From positions 1-32,767 of the forward strand of contig JBCBKL010000034.1 of NCBI GenBank assembly GCA_038521825.1: a DNA stretch of 32,767 nt, given 5' to 3'. The first letter of the stretch is position 1. Every line of letters starts with the position of its first letter. The DNA is from JBCBKL01 sp038521825. GTDB taxonomy: Bacteria; Pseudomonadota; Alphaproteobacteria; Rhodobacterales; Rhodobacteraceae. The translations under genes and the position numbers were made by a program. Below, piece after piece: positions 21,336 through 29,704 of the stretch. Below the pieces are notes generated by a model, which was not told the DNA's origin, made no database searches, and was given only the letters and a program-made list of their open reading frames with translations.

Positions 21336-23350
21336 ATTCGAAACTTGCCCGGCTTCTCGCTCCGCGCAGTATCGCCGTTATCGGTGGCGGTGCATGGTGT
21401 CGCTCGGTGGTTCACACGGCCGAAAAAATGGGGTTTGAGGGCGATATCTATCCCGTTCACCCGAGAGACCGGACCATCGCGGGCCGACCGGCACTGCCTT
21501 CAATCTCCAACCTTCCAGCCAACATCGACGCCGCTTTCATTGGGATCAATCGCGAAGCCACGGTCGCTGCGATCGGTGAGCTTGCGGCGCGCAATACCGG
21601 CGGTGCGGTGTGCTTTGCTTCGGGTTTCAAGGAGGTAGAACAGCGGGGCTGCGATCAGCGATCCCTGCAAACAGAACTTGTCTCTAACGCGGGCGAGATG
21701 CCCATCCTCGGTCCAAATTGCTACGGGTTCGTCAATGCTCTGGATCGTGTTGCGATCTGGCCGGATCAGCATGGGATGCAGCCGGTGAATCGGGGTGTCG
21801 CCATCCTGACGCAAAGTTCCAACATCGCCATCAACCTGACCATGCAGAAGCGGGGCCTTCCAATCGGCTATATGGTCACCTGCGGGAACATGGCGCAGAC
21901 CAGCCAGGCCGAAATCGCGCTTAGCTTACTGGAAGATGATAGGGTCACGGCGATCGGTCTGCATGTAGAGGGCTTTGGCAATACGAGCGAATGGCATGAC
22001 CTGGCGCAACGGGCGTGGTCGGCGAAAAAACCGCTGGTCGTACTGAAAGTCGGTCGATCCGACCTGGCGCGTCAGGCAGCAGTTACGCACACCGCGTCCC
22101 TCTCTGGCAGTGACGCCGGAGCACAAGCGCTGCTCGACAGGCTTGGCATTCCACGTGTCCATGACCTTGCGACTTTTCTGGAAACACTCAAAATCTTTCA
22201 CAGCGTCGGAAAGATCCATCCCCCGACGTTGTCATCAATCAGTTGTTCCGGGGGAGAAGCCAGTCTTGTCGCGGATTTGGCGGCAATCGCCGGCATCGAT
22301 GTTCCTACGCTGACGACGTCCCAAATACACACTTTGACAAGCGCTTTGGGGCCGAAAGTGCCGCTCTCTAACCCTCTCGACTACCATACTTACATCTGGC
22401 GGGATCCGGATGCGATGTCCGCTGCTTGGGCCCCGATGGCCGCTGATCACATCGGCATCACCATGGCCGTCGTCGACTATCCGCACACGGACGCGGCCGA
22501 CTGGGCCTGCGCGACTGAAACAGCGATCCGGGTGCGCCAGGTAACAGGGCGGCCATTCGCCGTAGCGGCATCATTGCCCGAGCTGATGCCCGCAGATGTA
22601 GCAGGTCGACTTTCCAGCGCAGGGGTTGTCCCACTGAACGGCTTGCAAGAGGCCATGGGTGCAATCAAAGCGGCAACCATCGTGAACAAACCGAACGAAA
22701 CGGCACCGATACCTCCCGGCAATGACCGAGATGCCGTCACATGGAGCGAGATCGACAGCAAAGCGCTGCTGGCGCAATACGGCATTCCGGTTCCGAAATT
22801 CGAGACCATGGATCGGTCTGCGCTAAAAGCCCCAAGCCTTCCCCCCCCGTTTGCGGTCAAATCCGTCGGTTTGGCCCACAAATCCGATCAAGGCGGCGTG
22901 ACGCTAGGCATAAAAACCGAGACCCTCGAAACGGTTGTCGCAGTCATGCCGGGCGAGACATTCCTGATCGAGCAGATGGTTCAGGGTTGCCTGTTCGAGC
23001 TGTTGATCGGCGTAACCCGTGACCCCGCCCACGGCTTCGTGCTGACGCTGGGCGCAGGCGGCACGCGAACCGAGCTGTTGGGTGATGTTCAATCACTACT
23101 TGTTCCGACTAGCAGAGAGGACGCCAAACAGGCTCTGTTTCGGCTCAAACACGCTCCACTTCTCAGGGGATATCGGGGCAAACCGGCATGCGCGGTCAAC
23201 AAGATCCTTGACGTCATTGATACCGTTCAAACCCTTGTGGCGGACCAGCAGGATCAATTGGAAGAACTGGAAATCAATCCGCTTATGGCAACCGAAACCG
23301 AAGCGATCGCGGCGGATGCGCTGATCCGTATGGCCGACAAAGGAGGCTAA
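21332..23350 (+). CDS. ADP-forming acyl-CoA synthetase (acetate–CoA ligase family)
   Basis: A 672-aa fused alpha–beta nucleotide-diphosphate-forming acyl-CoA synthetase. Order: CoA-binding Rossmann domain (SIAVIGGG, GPNCYGFVN), the succinyl-CoA-synthetase-like domains (ILTQSSNIAINL, GNMAQTSQAEI, THTASLSGSDA with the likely phospho-His, LSSISCSGGEASLVAD), then a C-terminal ATP-grasp domain (LLAQYGIPVPKFE, FAVKSVGLAHKSDQGGV, LEELEINPLM). These enzymes make acyl-CoA with ATP going to ADP and phosphate, cheaper than AMP-forming ligases. The GTG start overlaps the dehydrogenase stop. Here it would activate the free acid of the operon's pathway. The acid is unknown. Confidence 0.93.
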   Translation: MNSKLARLLAPRSIAVIGGGAWCRSVVHTAEKMGFEGDIYPVHPRDRTIAGRPALPSISNLPANIDAAFIGINREATVAAIGELAARNTGGAVCFASGFKEVEQRGCDQRSLQTELVSNAGEMPILGPNCYGFVNALDRVAIWPDQHGMQPVNRGVAILTQSSNIAINLTMQKRGLPIGYMVTCGNMAQTSQAEIALSLLEDDRVTAIGLHVEGFGNTSEWHDLAQRAWSAKKPLVVLKVGRSDLARQAAVTHTASLSGSDAGAQALLDRLGIPRVHDLATFLETLKIFHSVGKIHPPTLSSISCSGGEASLVADLAAIAGIDVPTLTTSQIHTLTSALGPKVPLSNPLDYHTYIWRDPDAMSAAWAPMAADHIGITMAVVDYPHTDAADWACATETAIRVRQVTGRPFAVAASLPELMPADVAGRLSSAGVVPLNGLQEAMGAIKAATIVNKPNETAPIPPGNDRDAVTWSEIDSKALLAQYGIPVPKFETMDRSALKAPSLPPPFAVKSVGLAHKSDQGGVTLGIKTETLETVVAVMPGETFLIEQMVQGCLFELLIGVTRDPAHGFVLTLGAGGTRTELLGDVQSLLVPTSREDAKQALFRLKHAPLLRGYRGKPACAVNKILDVIDTVQTLVADQQDQLEELEINPLMATETEAIAADALIRMADKGG

Positions 23351-23351
23351 G

Positions 23352-24131
23352 ATGGACCCTATCAGACTGCGCCAAGAGGGTGCGATACTCGAGGTTACGC
23401 TTGATCGCCCAAAGGCAAACGCGATCGACCTCGAAACGTCGCGGCGGATGGGGGATGTTTTTGCAGCGTTCCGAGATGACCCGGACTTGCGCGTCGCAAT
23501 CGTCACCGCCGCCGGCGAAAAATTCTTTTGTCCAGGCTGGGATCTCAAGGCAGCGGCAGATGGGGATGCAGTTGATGGTGACTATGGCGTAGGCGGTTTC
23601 GGCGGCCTTCAGGAGTTGCGGGACCTCAACAAGCCCGTGATCGCCGCAGTCAACGGCATCTGCTGCGGCGGCGGGCTGGAACTGGCTCTCAGTGCCGACA
23701 TGATCTTAGCGGTCGAGGACGCTACGTTTGCCCTGCCTGAAATTAGATCAGGTACGGTTGCAGATGCAGCCAGCATCAAGCTGCCCAAGCGCATCCCGTA
23801 CCACATCGCGATGGAGTTGTTGCTGACCGGGCGCTGGTTCGATGCGGATGAGGCGCACAGATGGGGTATCGTGAACGAGGTGCTTCCCCGCGATCAACTG
23901 CTTGATCGAACCTGGGAACTTGCGCACCTGATCGCGTCTGGCCCGCCACTGGTCTATGCTGCGATCAAGGAAATCGTGAGGGACGCCGAGGATTCCAAAT
24001 TTCAGGACGCCCTGAACCGCGTCACAAATCGTAAGCTGCGCACGGTCGATATCCTCTATTCATCCGAAGACCAGATCGAAGGCGCCCGCGCCTTTGCCGA
24101 GAAACGCGACCCGATCTGGAAGGGCCGATAA
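23352..24131 (+). CDS. CaiD-like enoyl-CoA hydratase (crotonobetainyl-CoA hydratase relative)
   Basis: A 259-aa crotonase-fold enzyme. The closest family I recognise is E. coli CaiD (crotonobetainyl-CoA to carnitinyl-CoA). Shared blocks are FRDDPDLRVAIVTAAGEKFF, GWDLKAAA, LNKPVIAAVNG and the C-terminal FAEKRDPIWKGR. Both catalytic-type glutamates are present: E110 (GGGLELAL) and E130 (FALPEIRSG). The segment after E130 (TVADAASIKLPKR) departs from CaiD's PDSGG, so the substrate may differ. It starts one base after the synthetase stop, behind GGAGG. With the dehydrogenase and synthetase it forms a three-step CoA module. Confidence 0.9.
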   Translation: MDPIRLRQEGAILEVTLDRPKANAIDLETSRRMGDVFAAFRDDPDLRVAIVTAAGEKFFCPGWDLKAAADGDAVDGDYGVGGFGGLQELRDLNKPVIAAVNGICCGGGLELALSADMILAVEDATFALPEIRSGTVADAASIKLPKRIPYHIAMELLLTGRWFDADEAHRWGIVNEVLPRDQLLDRTWELAHLIASGPPLVYAAIKEIVRDAEDSKFQDALNRVTNRKLRTVDILYSSEDQIEGARAFAEKRDPIWKGR

Positions 24132-24169
24132 CGCTTGCCAAACCCAGCGCACACGCCCAACTGAAAGGC

Positions 24170-25033
24170 ATGACAAAAACACTTCTGTCCTTTGGTCACG
24201 GGTATTCCGCCCAAGCGCTGGAACAGCTTTTGCTTCCGGAAGGCTGGACGATCATCGGCACGACCCGCGGCATTGAAAAGGCCGACGCCATGCGACAACG
24301 CGGTCTGACAGCGTTGACCTTCCCTTCGCCGAAAATCGTGGATGCGGTCAAAACCGCCACACACGTCCTGGTTTCTGCCGGTCCCAATGCCGAGGGAGAC
24401 CCGATTCTGACCCAATATCGGGATGTAATCGCGGCGACAGCACCAACACTGGAATGGGTCGGCTATCTATCGACTACCGGCGTTTACGGTGATCACAACG
24501 GCGCATGGATTGATGAAAGTACGCCGCTCGCGCCCTCAACCCAGAGGGGCCAATGGCGCAAAGCGGCAGAGCAGGCGTGGATAGATATTCCCGATCTGCC
24601 CCTTCACATCTTTCGCCTTGCGGGGATTTACGGACCAGGCAGGGGGCCGTTCGAAAAGGTCCGCCGTGGCACAGCGCGCCGCATCATCAAAAAAGGGCAG
24701 GTGTTTTCCCGCATCCATGTCGACGACATTGCGCAAGTGGTCACCGCCTCGATCAACCGGCCTAATCCCGGCGCGGTCTACAACGTGTGTGACGACGATC
24801 CAGCACCACCGCAGGACGTCATTTCATATGCAGCCGAACTGCTTGAACTGCCAGAACCGCCTGCCGTCGCGTTCGAGAAGGCCGAGATGACGCCAATGGC
24901 CCGCAGCTTTTACGCCGAAAGTAAGAAAGTCAGGAACGACAAGATCAAAGACGAGTTGGGCGTAGCCCTGAAGTATTCCAACTACCGCGAGGGGTTGGCC
25001 GCCCTGCTCGCTGCAGAGGGTAAGACGCGGTAA
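24170..25033 (+). CDS. SDR-family NAD(P)-binding protein (extended/atypical, YeeZ-like)
   Basis: A 287-aa Rossmann-fold protein related to sugar-nucleotide epimerase-type SDRs such as YeeZ. The nucleotide motif is SFGHGYSAQALEQLL (a GxGxxA form), followed by GTTRG. Further on are YLSTTGVYGDHNGAW, FRLAGIYGPGRGPF, RIHVDDIAQVV and YNVCDDDPAPPQDVI. The usual YxxxK pair is not evident: the VYG tyrosine is there but no Lys follows at +4. Catalysis may therefore be absent. It is 38 bases after the CaiD-like gene on the same strand. It may or may not belong to that pathway. The 3' end overlaps the convergent membrane gene by 52 bases. Confidence 0.85.
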   Translation: MTKTLLSFGHGYSAQALEQLLLPEGWTIIGTTRGIEKADAMRQRGLTALTFPSPKIVDAVKTATHVLVSAGPNAEGDPILTQYRDVIAATAPTLEWVGYLSTTGVYGDHNGAWIDESTPLAPSTQRGQWRKAAEQAWIDIPDLPLHIFRLAGIYGPGRGPFEKVRRGTARRIIKKGQVFSRIHVDDIAQVVTASINRPNPGAVYNVCDDDPAPPQDVISYAAELLELPEPPAVAFEKAEMTPMARSFYAESKKVRNDKIKDELGVALKYSNYREGLAALLAAEGKTR

Positions 25034-25659
25034 ATCAACCAGCCAAGCGCCGCGAAACACAAGAGCAGCGTTAGTGCGACGCCTACATTGGCGACATAGA
25101 AAACCGCTCGTTCGCTCAGCTCCATCGAGTTGAGGAAAGGGTAGGGGAGCCCATCGGTGACTGTACCCTTCGGGCTGTCGTTCAATGGGCCGACCAACAA
25201 TTCTGACCAAACCACATAGACCCCAATCAGTCCGAGAAGGGGTAATATCGCCCTCTGGACCCGGCGAAAAACCCGCGCGACGAACAATGCATCTATGATC
25301 TGCAGTATCGGTCCAAGGCCGTGCAGATAGTATTCGCGATACCAAACGTTGGCGGTCTCACCATTCACCAATGTTGGATCTTGGAGGAACAGCCGCCAAT
25401 AGAGGTAAACCACCATGACGTTCAGTACTGCCGCACAGATTGCCGTTACCTCATGTCGCTGCGTGATGCGCTGCTCGGTCAGGGCGAGCATGCGGCTGGC
25501 GGAATAGAACGACAGGAACAGCGCCCAGATCGTCAGGTAGCGGAATGGACCGCCAAATCCCGAATAGCTGCCGAACAAGATCTGATCGATACAATAGCCA
25601 GCCCCGAGCAGAAATACGATCCAACGCCAGATCAGAACGGGGCGGTTATATATATCCAT
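24982..25659 (-). CDS. FAR-17a/AIG1-like (Pr6Pr-type) integral membrane protein
   Basis: A 225-aa protein with about six hydrophobic helices (near residues 10–28, 40–58, 72–90, 112–128, 135–155 and 185–210). The layout resembles eukaryotic AIG1/ADTRP, membrane hydrolases of fatty-acid esters of hydroxy fatty acids that use a Thr and a His. Here RYLTIWALF places a Thr at residue 43, and YLHGLGPILQIIDALF places a His at 113, the same local contexts. GLPYPFLN is also shared in style. Function is inferred, not shown. It starts 3 bases after the dxs stop, making it the last gene of the isoprenoid string. It ends inside the convergent SDR gene. Confidence 0.75.
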   Translation of the reverse strand: MDIYNRPVLIWRWIVFLLGAGYCIDQILFGSYSGFGGPFRYLTIWALFLSFYSASRMLALTEQRITQRHEVTAICAAVLNVMVVYLYWRLFLQDPTLVNGETANVWYREYYLHGLGPILQIIDALFVARVFRRVQRAILPLLGLIGVYVVWSELLVGPLNDSPKGTVTDGLPYPFLNSMELSERAVFYVANVGVALTLLLCFAALGWLIYRVLPSAASRAANPSR

Positions 25660-25662
25660 CCG

Positions 25663-27591
25663 TCAGGCCCGGGCCTCATCTATCGAGGCGACACCAAGTG
25701 TATCTAAAACCTTGGCCTCGATGTGTTCGGCATTCATGCGGGCCGTCGTGTACATGTCCGCAGGGCTTGCTTGATCGATAAAGATATCCGGCAGCAGCAT
25801 CGAGCGGAACTTGAGGCCGGTATCAAACACACCTTCCTCGGCCAAGAGCTGAGCGATATGGCTGCCAAAGCCACCAATTGCACCCTCTTCGATCGTGATC
25901 AGCACGTCATGATCGGCAACGAGATCGAGGATCAAATCGCGGTCAAGCGGCTTGGCGAACCTGGCATCTGCGATTGTCGGGGTGATGCCCCGTGCAGCCA
26001 GGTTCTCAGCCGCCTTTTGCACTTCAGTTAGCCGAGCCCCGAACGATAGGATCGCAACCCCAGCCCCTTCCTGAATCAGCCGACCCTTTCCGATCTCAAG
26101 TATTTGCGGCTGTTCGGGCAGGTCCACGCCCGTGCCTTCGCCCCGCGGAAACCGAAATGCGATTGGTCCGTCGTCATGCGCCGCTGCCGTCGCCACCATA
26201 TGGGCAAGCTCGGCTTCGTCCGCGGCGGCCATCACAACAAAACCCGGCAGGTTAGACAGATACCCGATATCAAATGCACCGGCATGCGTGCATCCATCAG
26301 CACCCACCAACCCGGCGCGGTCGATCGCAAAGCGAACCGGCAGGCGCTGAATGGCCACATCGTGAACCACCTGATCGTACCCACGTTGCAGGAACGTCGA
26401 GTACATTGCGCAGAACGGTTTCATTCCGCCGGCAGCCAACCCGGCACAGAAGGTAACGCCATGTTGTTCTGCGATCCCCACATCGAAACAGCGGCTTGGA
26501 TAACGTTCGGCGAACAAGTTCAAACCGGTGCCATCCGGCATGGCGGCAGTGACAGCACAGACCTTGTCGTCATGCGCTGCGGCCCGGATCAGATAATCGG
26601 CAAAAACGCGGGTGTAGCTTGGGGCGTTTGACGGCGCCTTTTTCTGCTCTCCGGTCACGACGTCGAATTTGGAAACACCATGGCCCTTGTCCCGCGCCTT
26701 TTCGGCGGGGGCAAATCCCTTTCCTTTCTTGGTGATGGCGTGGATCAGGATCGGACCGGTTGCGCGGTCGCGGACCGTGCGCAGCACGGGCAGAAGCTGG
26801 CTCAGATCGTGCCCATCTATTGGGCCAAGATAGCTGATGCCCAACTCTTCGAACATCGTTCCACCAACTGTCATGCCTTTCAGCATCTCGCGGGCGCGAC
26901 GGGCCCCTTCGCGGAAAGGCTGAGGCAAGAGGCTGACAGCGCCCTTTGCTGCGGCCTTGAGATCTTGAAACGGTGTTTCGGCATAAAGGCGGCTGAGATA
27001 GTTCGACATCGCGCCCACCGGCGGAGCGATACTCATCTCGTTATCGTTCAGGATGATGAACAGCCGTTTGCCCAGGTGACCTGCGTTGTTCATCGCCTCA
27101 TAGGCCATTCCGGCACTCATGGCCCCGTCGCCGATAACCGCAATCGCGTCGCCAAGGCCTTCGGGGGTGACACCGCCCAGATCGCGCGCGACTGAAAATC
27201 CCAACGCGGCGCTGATCGACGTTGACGAATGCGCGGCACCGAATGGGTCATACGGGCTTTCAGAGCGTTTGGTGAAGCCGCTCAAGCCTCCCTTCTGCCT
27301 GAGCGTGCGAATGCGCTCACGACGCTCGGTCAGGATCTTATGAGGATAACACTGATGGCTGACGTCCCAGATCAACCGGTCTTTGGGAGTGTCAAAGACG
27401 GCGTGCAGGGCTACGGTCAACTCAACCACGCCAAGGCCTGCGCCAAGATGTCCACCGGTAACCGATACGGCCGAAATCGTCTCGGCCCTGAGTTCGTGAG
27501 CGACCTGTTCAAGCTGCTGGTCCGACAGACGTTTCAGATCGGCGGGGCGCTGAATGGTATCCAGCAATGGCGTATTCGGGCGATCCGTCAT
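25663..27591 (-). CDS. dxs: 1-deoxy-D-xylulose-5-phosphate synthase
   Basis: A 642-aa thiamine-diphosphate enzyme joining pyruvate and glyceraldehyde-3-phosphate, the first step of the MEP isoprenoid pathway. Seen: GGHLGAGLGVVELTVALH, IWDVSHQCYPHKILTGR-type segment (here ILTERRERI), the ThDP motif GDGAMSAGMAYEAMNNAG to NDNEMSI, IDGHDL, GIAEQHGVTFCAGLA, and DRAGLVGADGCTHAG. Length is normal. The ATG at 27591 gives the family start (LLDTIQRPADLKRL). An upstream in-frame start is unlikely. It follows ispA by 26 bases, so the first enzyme and the prenyl synthase of the pathway are co-transcribed. Confidence 0.97.
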   Translation of the reverse strand: MTDRPNTPLLDTIQRPADLKRLSDQQLEQVAHELRAETISAVSVTGGHLGAGLGVVELTVALHAVFDTPKDRLIWDVSHQCYPHKILTERRERIRTLRQKGGLSGFTKRSESPYDPFGAAHSSTSISAALGFSVARDLGGVTPEGLGDAIAVIGDGAMSAGMAYEAMNNAGHLGKRLFIILNDNEMSIAPPVGAMSNYLSRLYAETPFQDLKAAAKGAVSLLPQPFREGARRAREMLKGMTVGGTMFEELGISYLGPIDGHDLSQLLPVLRTVRDRATGPILIHAITKKGKGFAPAEKARDKGHGVSKFDVVTGEQKKAPSNAPSYTRVFADYLIRAAAHDDKVCAVTAAMPDGTGLNLFAERYPSRCFDVGIAEQHGVTFCAGLAAGGMKPFCAMYSTFLQRGYDQVVHDVAIQRLPVRFAIDRAGLVGADGCTHAGAFDIGYLSNLPGFVVMAAADEAELAHMVATAAAHDDGPIAFRFPRGEGTGVDLPEQPQILEIGKGRLIQEGAGVAILSFGARLTEVQKAAENLAARGITPTIADARFAKPLDRDLILDLVADHDVLITIEEGAIGGFGSHIAQLLAEEGVFDTGLKFRSMLLPDIFIDQASPADMYTTARMNAEHIEAKVLDTLGVASIDEARA

Positions 27592-27617
27592 CAAGTCTTT
27601 CCTGCTATCCGGGCCGA

Positions 27618-28496
27618 TCAATTCTTGCGCGAGATAACGAAGCGTGCCGCTGCACGCAATGTTTCAGCCCTGTCGCCGTATAAACTTAAGGCTTCTATCG
27701 CCTCTTCCACCAGTTGGGCCGCGCGACGTTTCGCCTCGTCCAGACCAAGAAGCGAGACGAATGTCGCCTTTCCCGCATCGCTGTCCTTGCCGACGGCCTT
27801 GCCCACAGCAGCGGCATCACCTTCAGTATCGAGGATGTCATCTGCAATTTGAAAGGCAAGCCCGAGCCGGTCGCCGTACATCCGGAGAGGTTCAGGATCC
27901 ACTTTCGCCAGTCGGGCACCCGCCTGCGTGGACCAGCAGATCAGGGCGCCCGTTTTGCCGGCCTGCAACTGCACGATCTCATCAAGCGTCAAGGGGGCGT
28001 CAGCGACTTCCGCCGCCATGTCCATCATCTGGCCGCCGACCATACCAGCGCGGCCCGCCGCTTGGGCTAGCGTGCTGACCATGACCGAAGCTGACGATCC
28101 AACCCCTGCATCCGCCAACAGCTCAAAGGCCATGGATTGCAACGCATCACCAACAAGTACAGCCGTCGCTTGGTCCCATTTCTTGTGGACGGTCGGTAGG
28201 CCCCTACGCAGATCATCGTCGTCCATGCAGGGCAGATCATCGTGGACCAGGGAATAGGCGTGGATGCACTCAATCGCCAATGCCGCGCTTGATGCGAGAT
28301 AAGGATCGACACGGTGGAGCCGCGCGCTTTCCAGCACAAAGAAACCGCGCAGCATCTTCCCACCTGTCAAAGCGTACAGCATGGCCTCTGACAGAACGCC
28401 GTTTTCAATCGATAGGGCGTCGCGCGCACGCTTTGTTATTGCATCGGCGTCGGCACTGAGCTGCGCTGCGAACCGGTCAATGACATCGACTGACAT
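27618..28496 (-). CDS. ispA: Polyprenyl (farnesyl/geranylgeranyl) diphosphate synthase
   Basis: A 292-aa all-helical prenyltransferase adding isopentenyl units to allylic diphosphates. First Asp-rich motif DDLPCMDDDD (86–95) with the two-residue insertion of bacterial farnesyl synthases, second motif DDILD near residue 228, GKTGALICW in between. The usual GGKRLR pocket reads GGKMLR (45–50): the Lys and second Arg are kept, the first Arg is Met. Product length, C15 or C20, cannot be settled from the sequence. It sits 6 bases after xseB and before dxs. Confidence 0.93.
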   Translation of the reverse strand: MSVDVIDRFAAQLSADADAITKRARDALSIENGVLSEAMLYALTGGKMLRGFFVLESARLHRVDPYLASSAALAIECIHAYSLVHDDLPCMDDDDLRRGLPTVHKKWDQATAVLVGDALQSMAFELLADAGVGSSASVMVSTLAQAAGRAGMVGGQMMDMAAEVADAPLTLDEIVQLQAGKTGALICWSTQAGARLAKVDPEPLRMYGDRLGLAFQIADDILDTEGDAAAVGKAVGKDSDAGKATFVSLLGLDEAKRRAAQLVEEAIEALSLYGDRAETLRAAARFVISRKN

Positions 28497-28502
28497 CCGG
28501 AA

Positions 28503-28745
28503 CTAGCTGGGGTCGAGCGGTTTCGTTCCCGCAGGTTTGCCTTCGCCGTCAAGAGTAATCGCTGCCACCTTTTCCTCGGCTTCCTTCAGCTTGGTTTCAC
28601 ACCGTGCCTTAAGAGCCGCACCGCGTTCGTACAACTTGATTGAGTCATCGAGGGCCACATCGCCGCGCTCAAGTTGGCCCAGCACCTCTTCAAGCTCGCG
28701 CATCGCCTCCTCGAACGTCATCTCATCGACGGGTCGGTCGGTCAT
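28503..28745 (-). CDS. xseB: Exodeoxyribonuclease VII small subunit
   Basis: An 80-aa helical protein, the small subunit of the single-strand nuclease ExoVII. The family pattern is clear: TFEEAMRELEEVLGQLERGDVALDDSIKLYERGAALKARCETKLKEAEEKV split over two helices (residues 9–58), then a short tail. The ATG overlaps the stop of the histone-deacetylase-like gene by four bases. xseB next to ispA and dxs is a widespread proteobacterial order. The large subunit xseA is not in the window. Confidence 0.95.
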   Translation of the reverse strand: MTDRPVDEMTFEEAMRELEEVLGQLERGDVALDDSIKLYERGAALKARCETKLKEAEEKVAAITLDGEGKPAGTKPLDPS

Positions 28746-29680
28746 TCTGTGGCCCTTATCAGTTCTTCGACATGCGCACGCGTCGATGCCGCGAGAGCAT
28801 CGAGATCATAGCCACCTTCCAGCACCGACACCAGACGCCCGTCGCAATGTCGCGCGGCGAAGTCAGTTAGCCTCCTCGTGAGATGCTTGTAGTCAGCTAC
28901 AGTCCATAGCAAATCCGCCAAAGGATCGTCTTGATGGGCATCGAAACCAGCAGAAACCAGCAAGAGCTGCGGTCGAAATTCGGCCAATGCGGGGAAGACG
29001 ATCCGATCGTAAGCGGCTAGCATGGCCGGACCAGTCGATCGAGGCGACAAGGGCAGATTAAGGATTGTGCCCACGGGACCCCGATCGCTCGATGCCCCCG
29101 TCCCGGGCCAAAGCGGCATCTGGTGAGAGCTTACAAACAAAACCCGTGGGTCGTCTTGCAGCAAGGCTTGCGTACCGTTGCCATGATGAACATCAAAATC
29201 GACAATGGCGACCCTGTCCAACCTATGATGATCGAGCGCATGTTTGGCCGCTATGGCGACATTCCCGAAGATGCAGAAACCCATGGCCAAGGCTCGCTCT
29301 GCGTGATGACCCGGTGGTCTTGCCGCGACAAACGCGTTTTCCACGTCACCGGCGAGAACGGCGTCGACCGCCGCGATTGCGCCTCCCACACCGCGCCAAA
29401 TCGCGTTGCCTGACCCAGGCGAAAGAAATGTCTCGTCGTCGCGCCCCGGATCGACACAGACAAACCCATCTTGGGGGATACGCCCGCGAACCATCTCGAT
29501 ATATTCTTTCGAATGGCAACGCTGAACGTCTTCATCGCTGGCAAGGGGCGCTTCGATCAACATGAGCGGTAAGTCAGCCAGGGCCTGCGCGATGGCTTCA
29601 AGCCGCGCGACGCGTTCAGGTACATGCTCCGGGGTGATGTGCTTCAGAAAATCCGAGTGCGATATCAACGCTGTTTTCAT
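28742..29680 (-). CDS. Histone deacetylase-like amidohydrolase (acetylpolyamine/HDAC class II type)
   Basis: A 312-aa arginase-fold Zn-dependent deacetylase. Seen: ALISHSDFLKHITPEHVPERVARLEAI, VCVDPGRDDETFLSPGSGNAIWR, the charge-relay His pair in RPPGHHAERALAMGFC, metal ligands in VDFDVHHGNGTQ, SHQMPLWPGTG, SAGFDAHQDDPLA, and the closing LEGGYDL. Likely substrates in bacteria are acetylated small amines or proteins. An ATG at 29680 was chosen over a GTG one codon upstream. It starts 24 bases after petR with no terminator between and overlaps xseB, so it links the regulators to the isoprenoid genes. Confidence 0.92.
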   Translation of the reverse strand: MKTALISHSDFLKHITPEHVPERVARLEAIAQALADLPLMLIEAPLASDEDVQRCHSKEYIEMVRGRIPQDGFVCVDPGRDDETFLSPGSGNAIWRGVGGAIAAVDAVLAGDVENAFVAARPPGHHAERALAMGFCIFGNVAIAAKHALDHHRLDRVAIVDFDVHHGNGTQALLQDDPRVLFVSSHQMPLWPGTGASSDRGPVGTILNLPLSPRSTGPAMLAAYDRIVFPALAEFRPQLLLVSAGFDAHQDDPLADLLWTVADYKHLTRRLTDFAARHCDGRLVSVLEGGYDLDALAASTRAHVEELIRATE

Positions 29681-29704
29681 CACCTAACCCCTGTTTCCCA
29701 AGTC

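Noticed and set aside
27229..27852. Plus-strand open frame of 207 aa
   Set aside because: Antisense to dxs and ispA; not a plausible separate gene.
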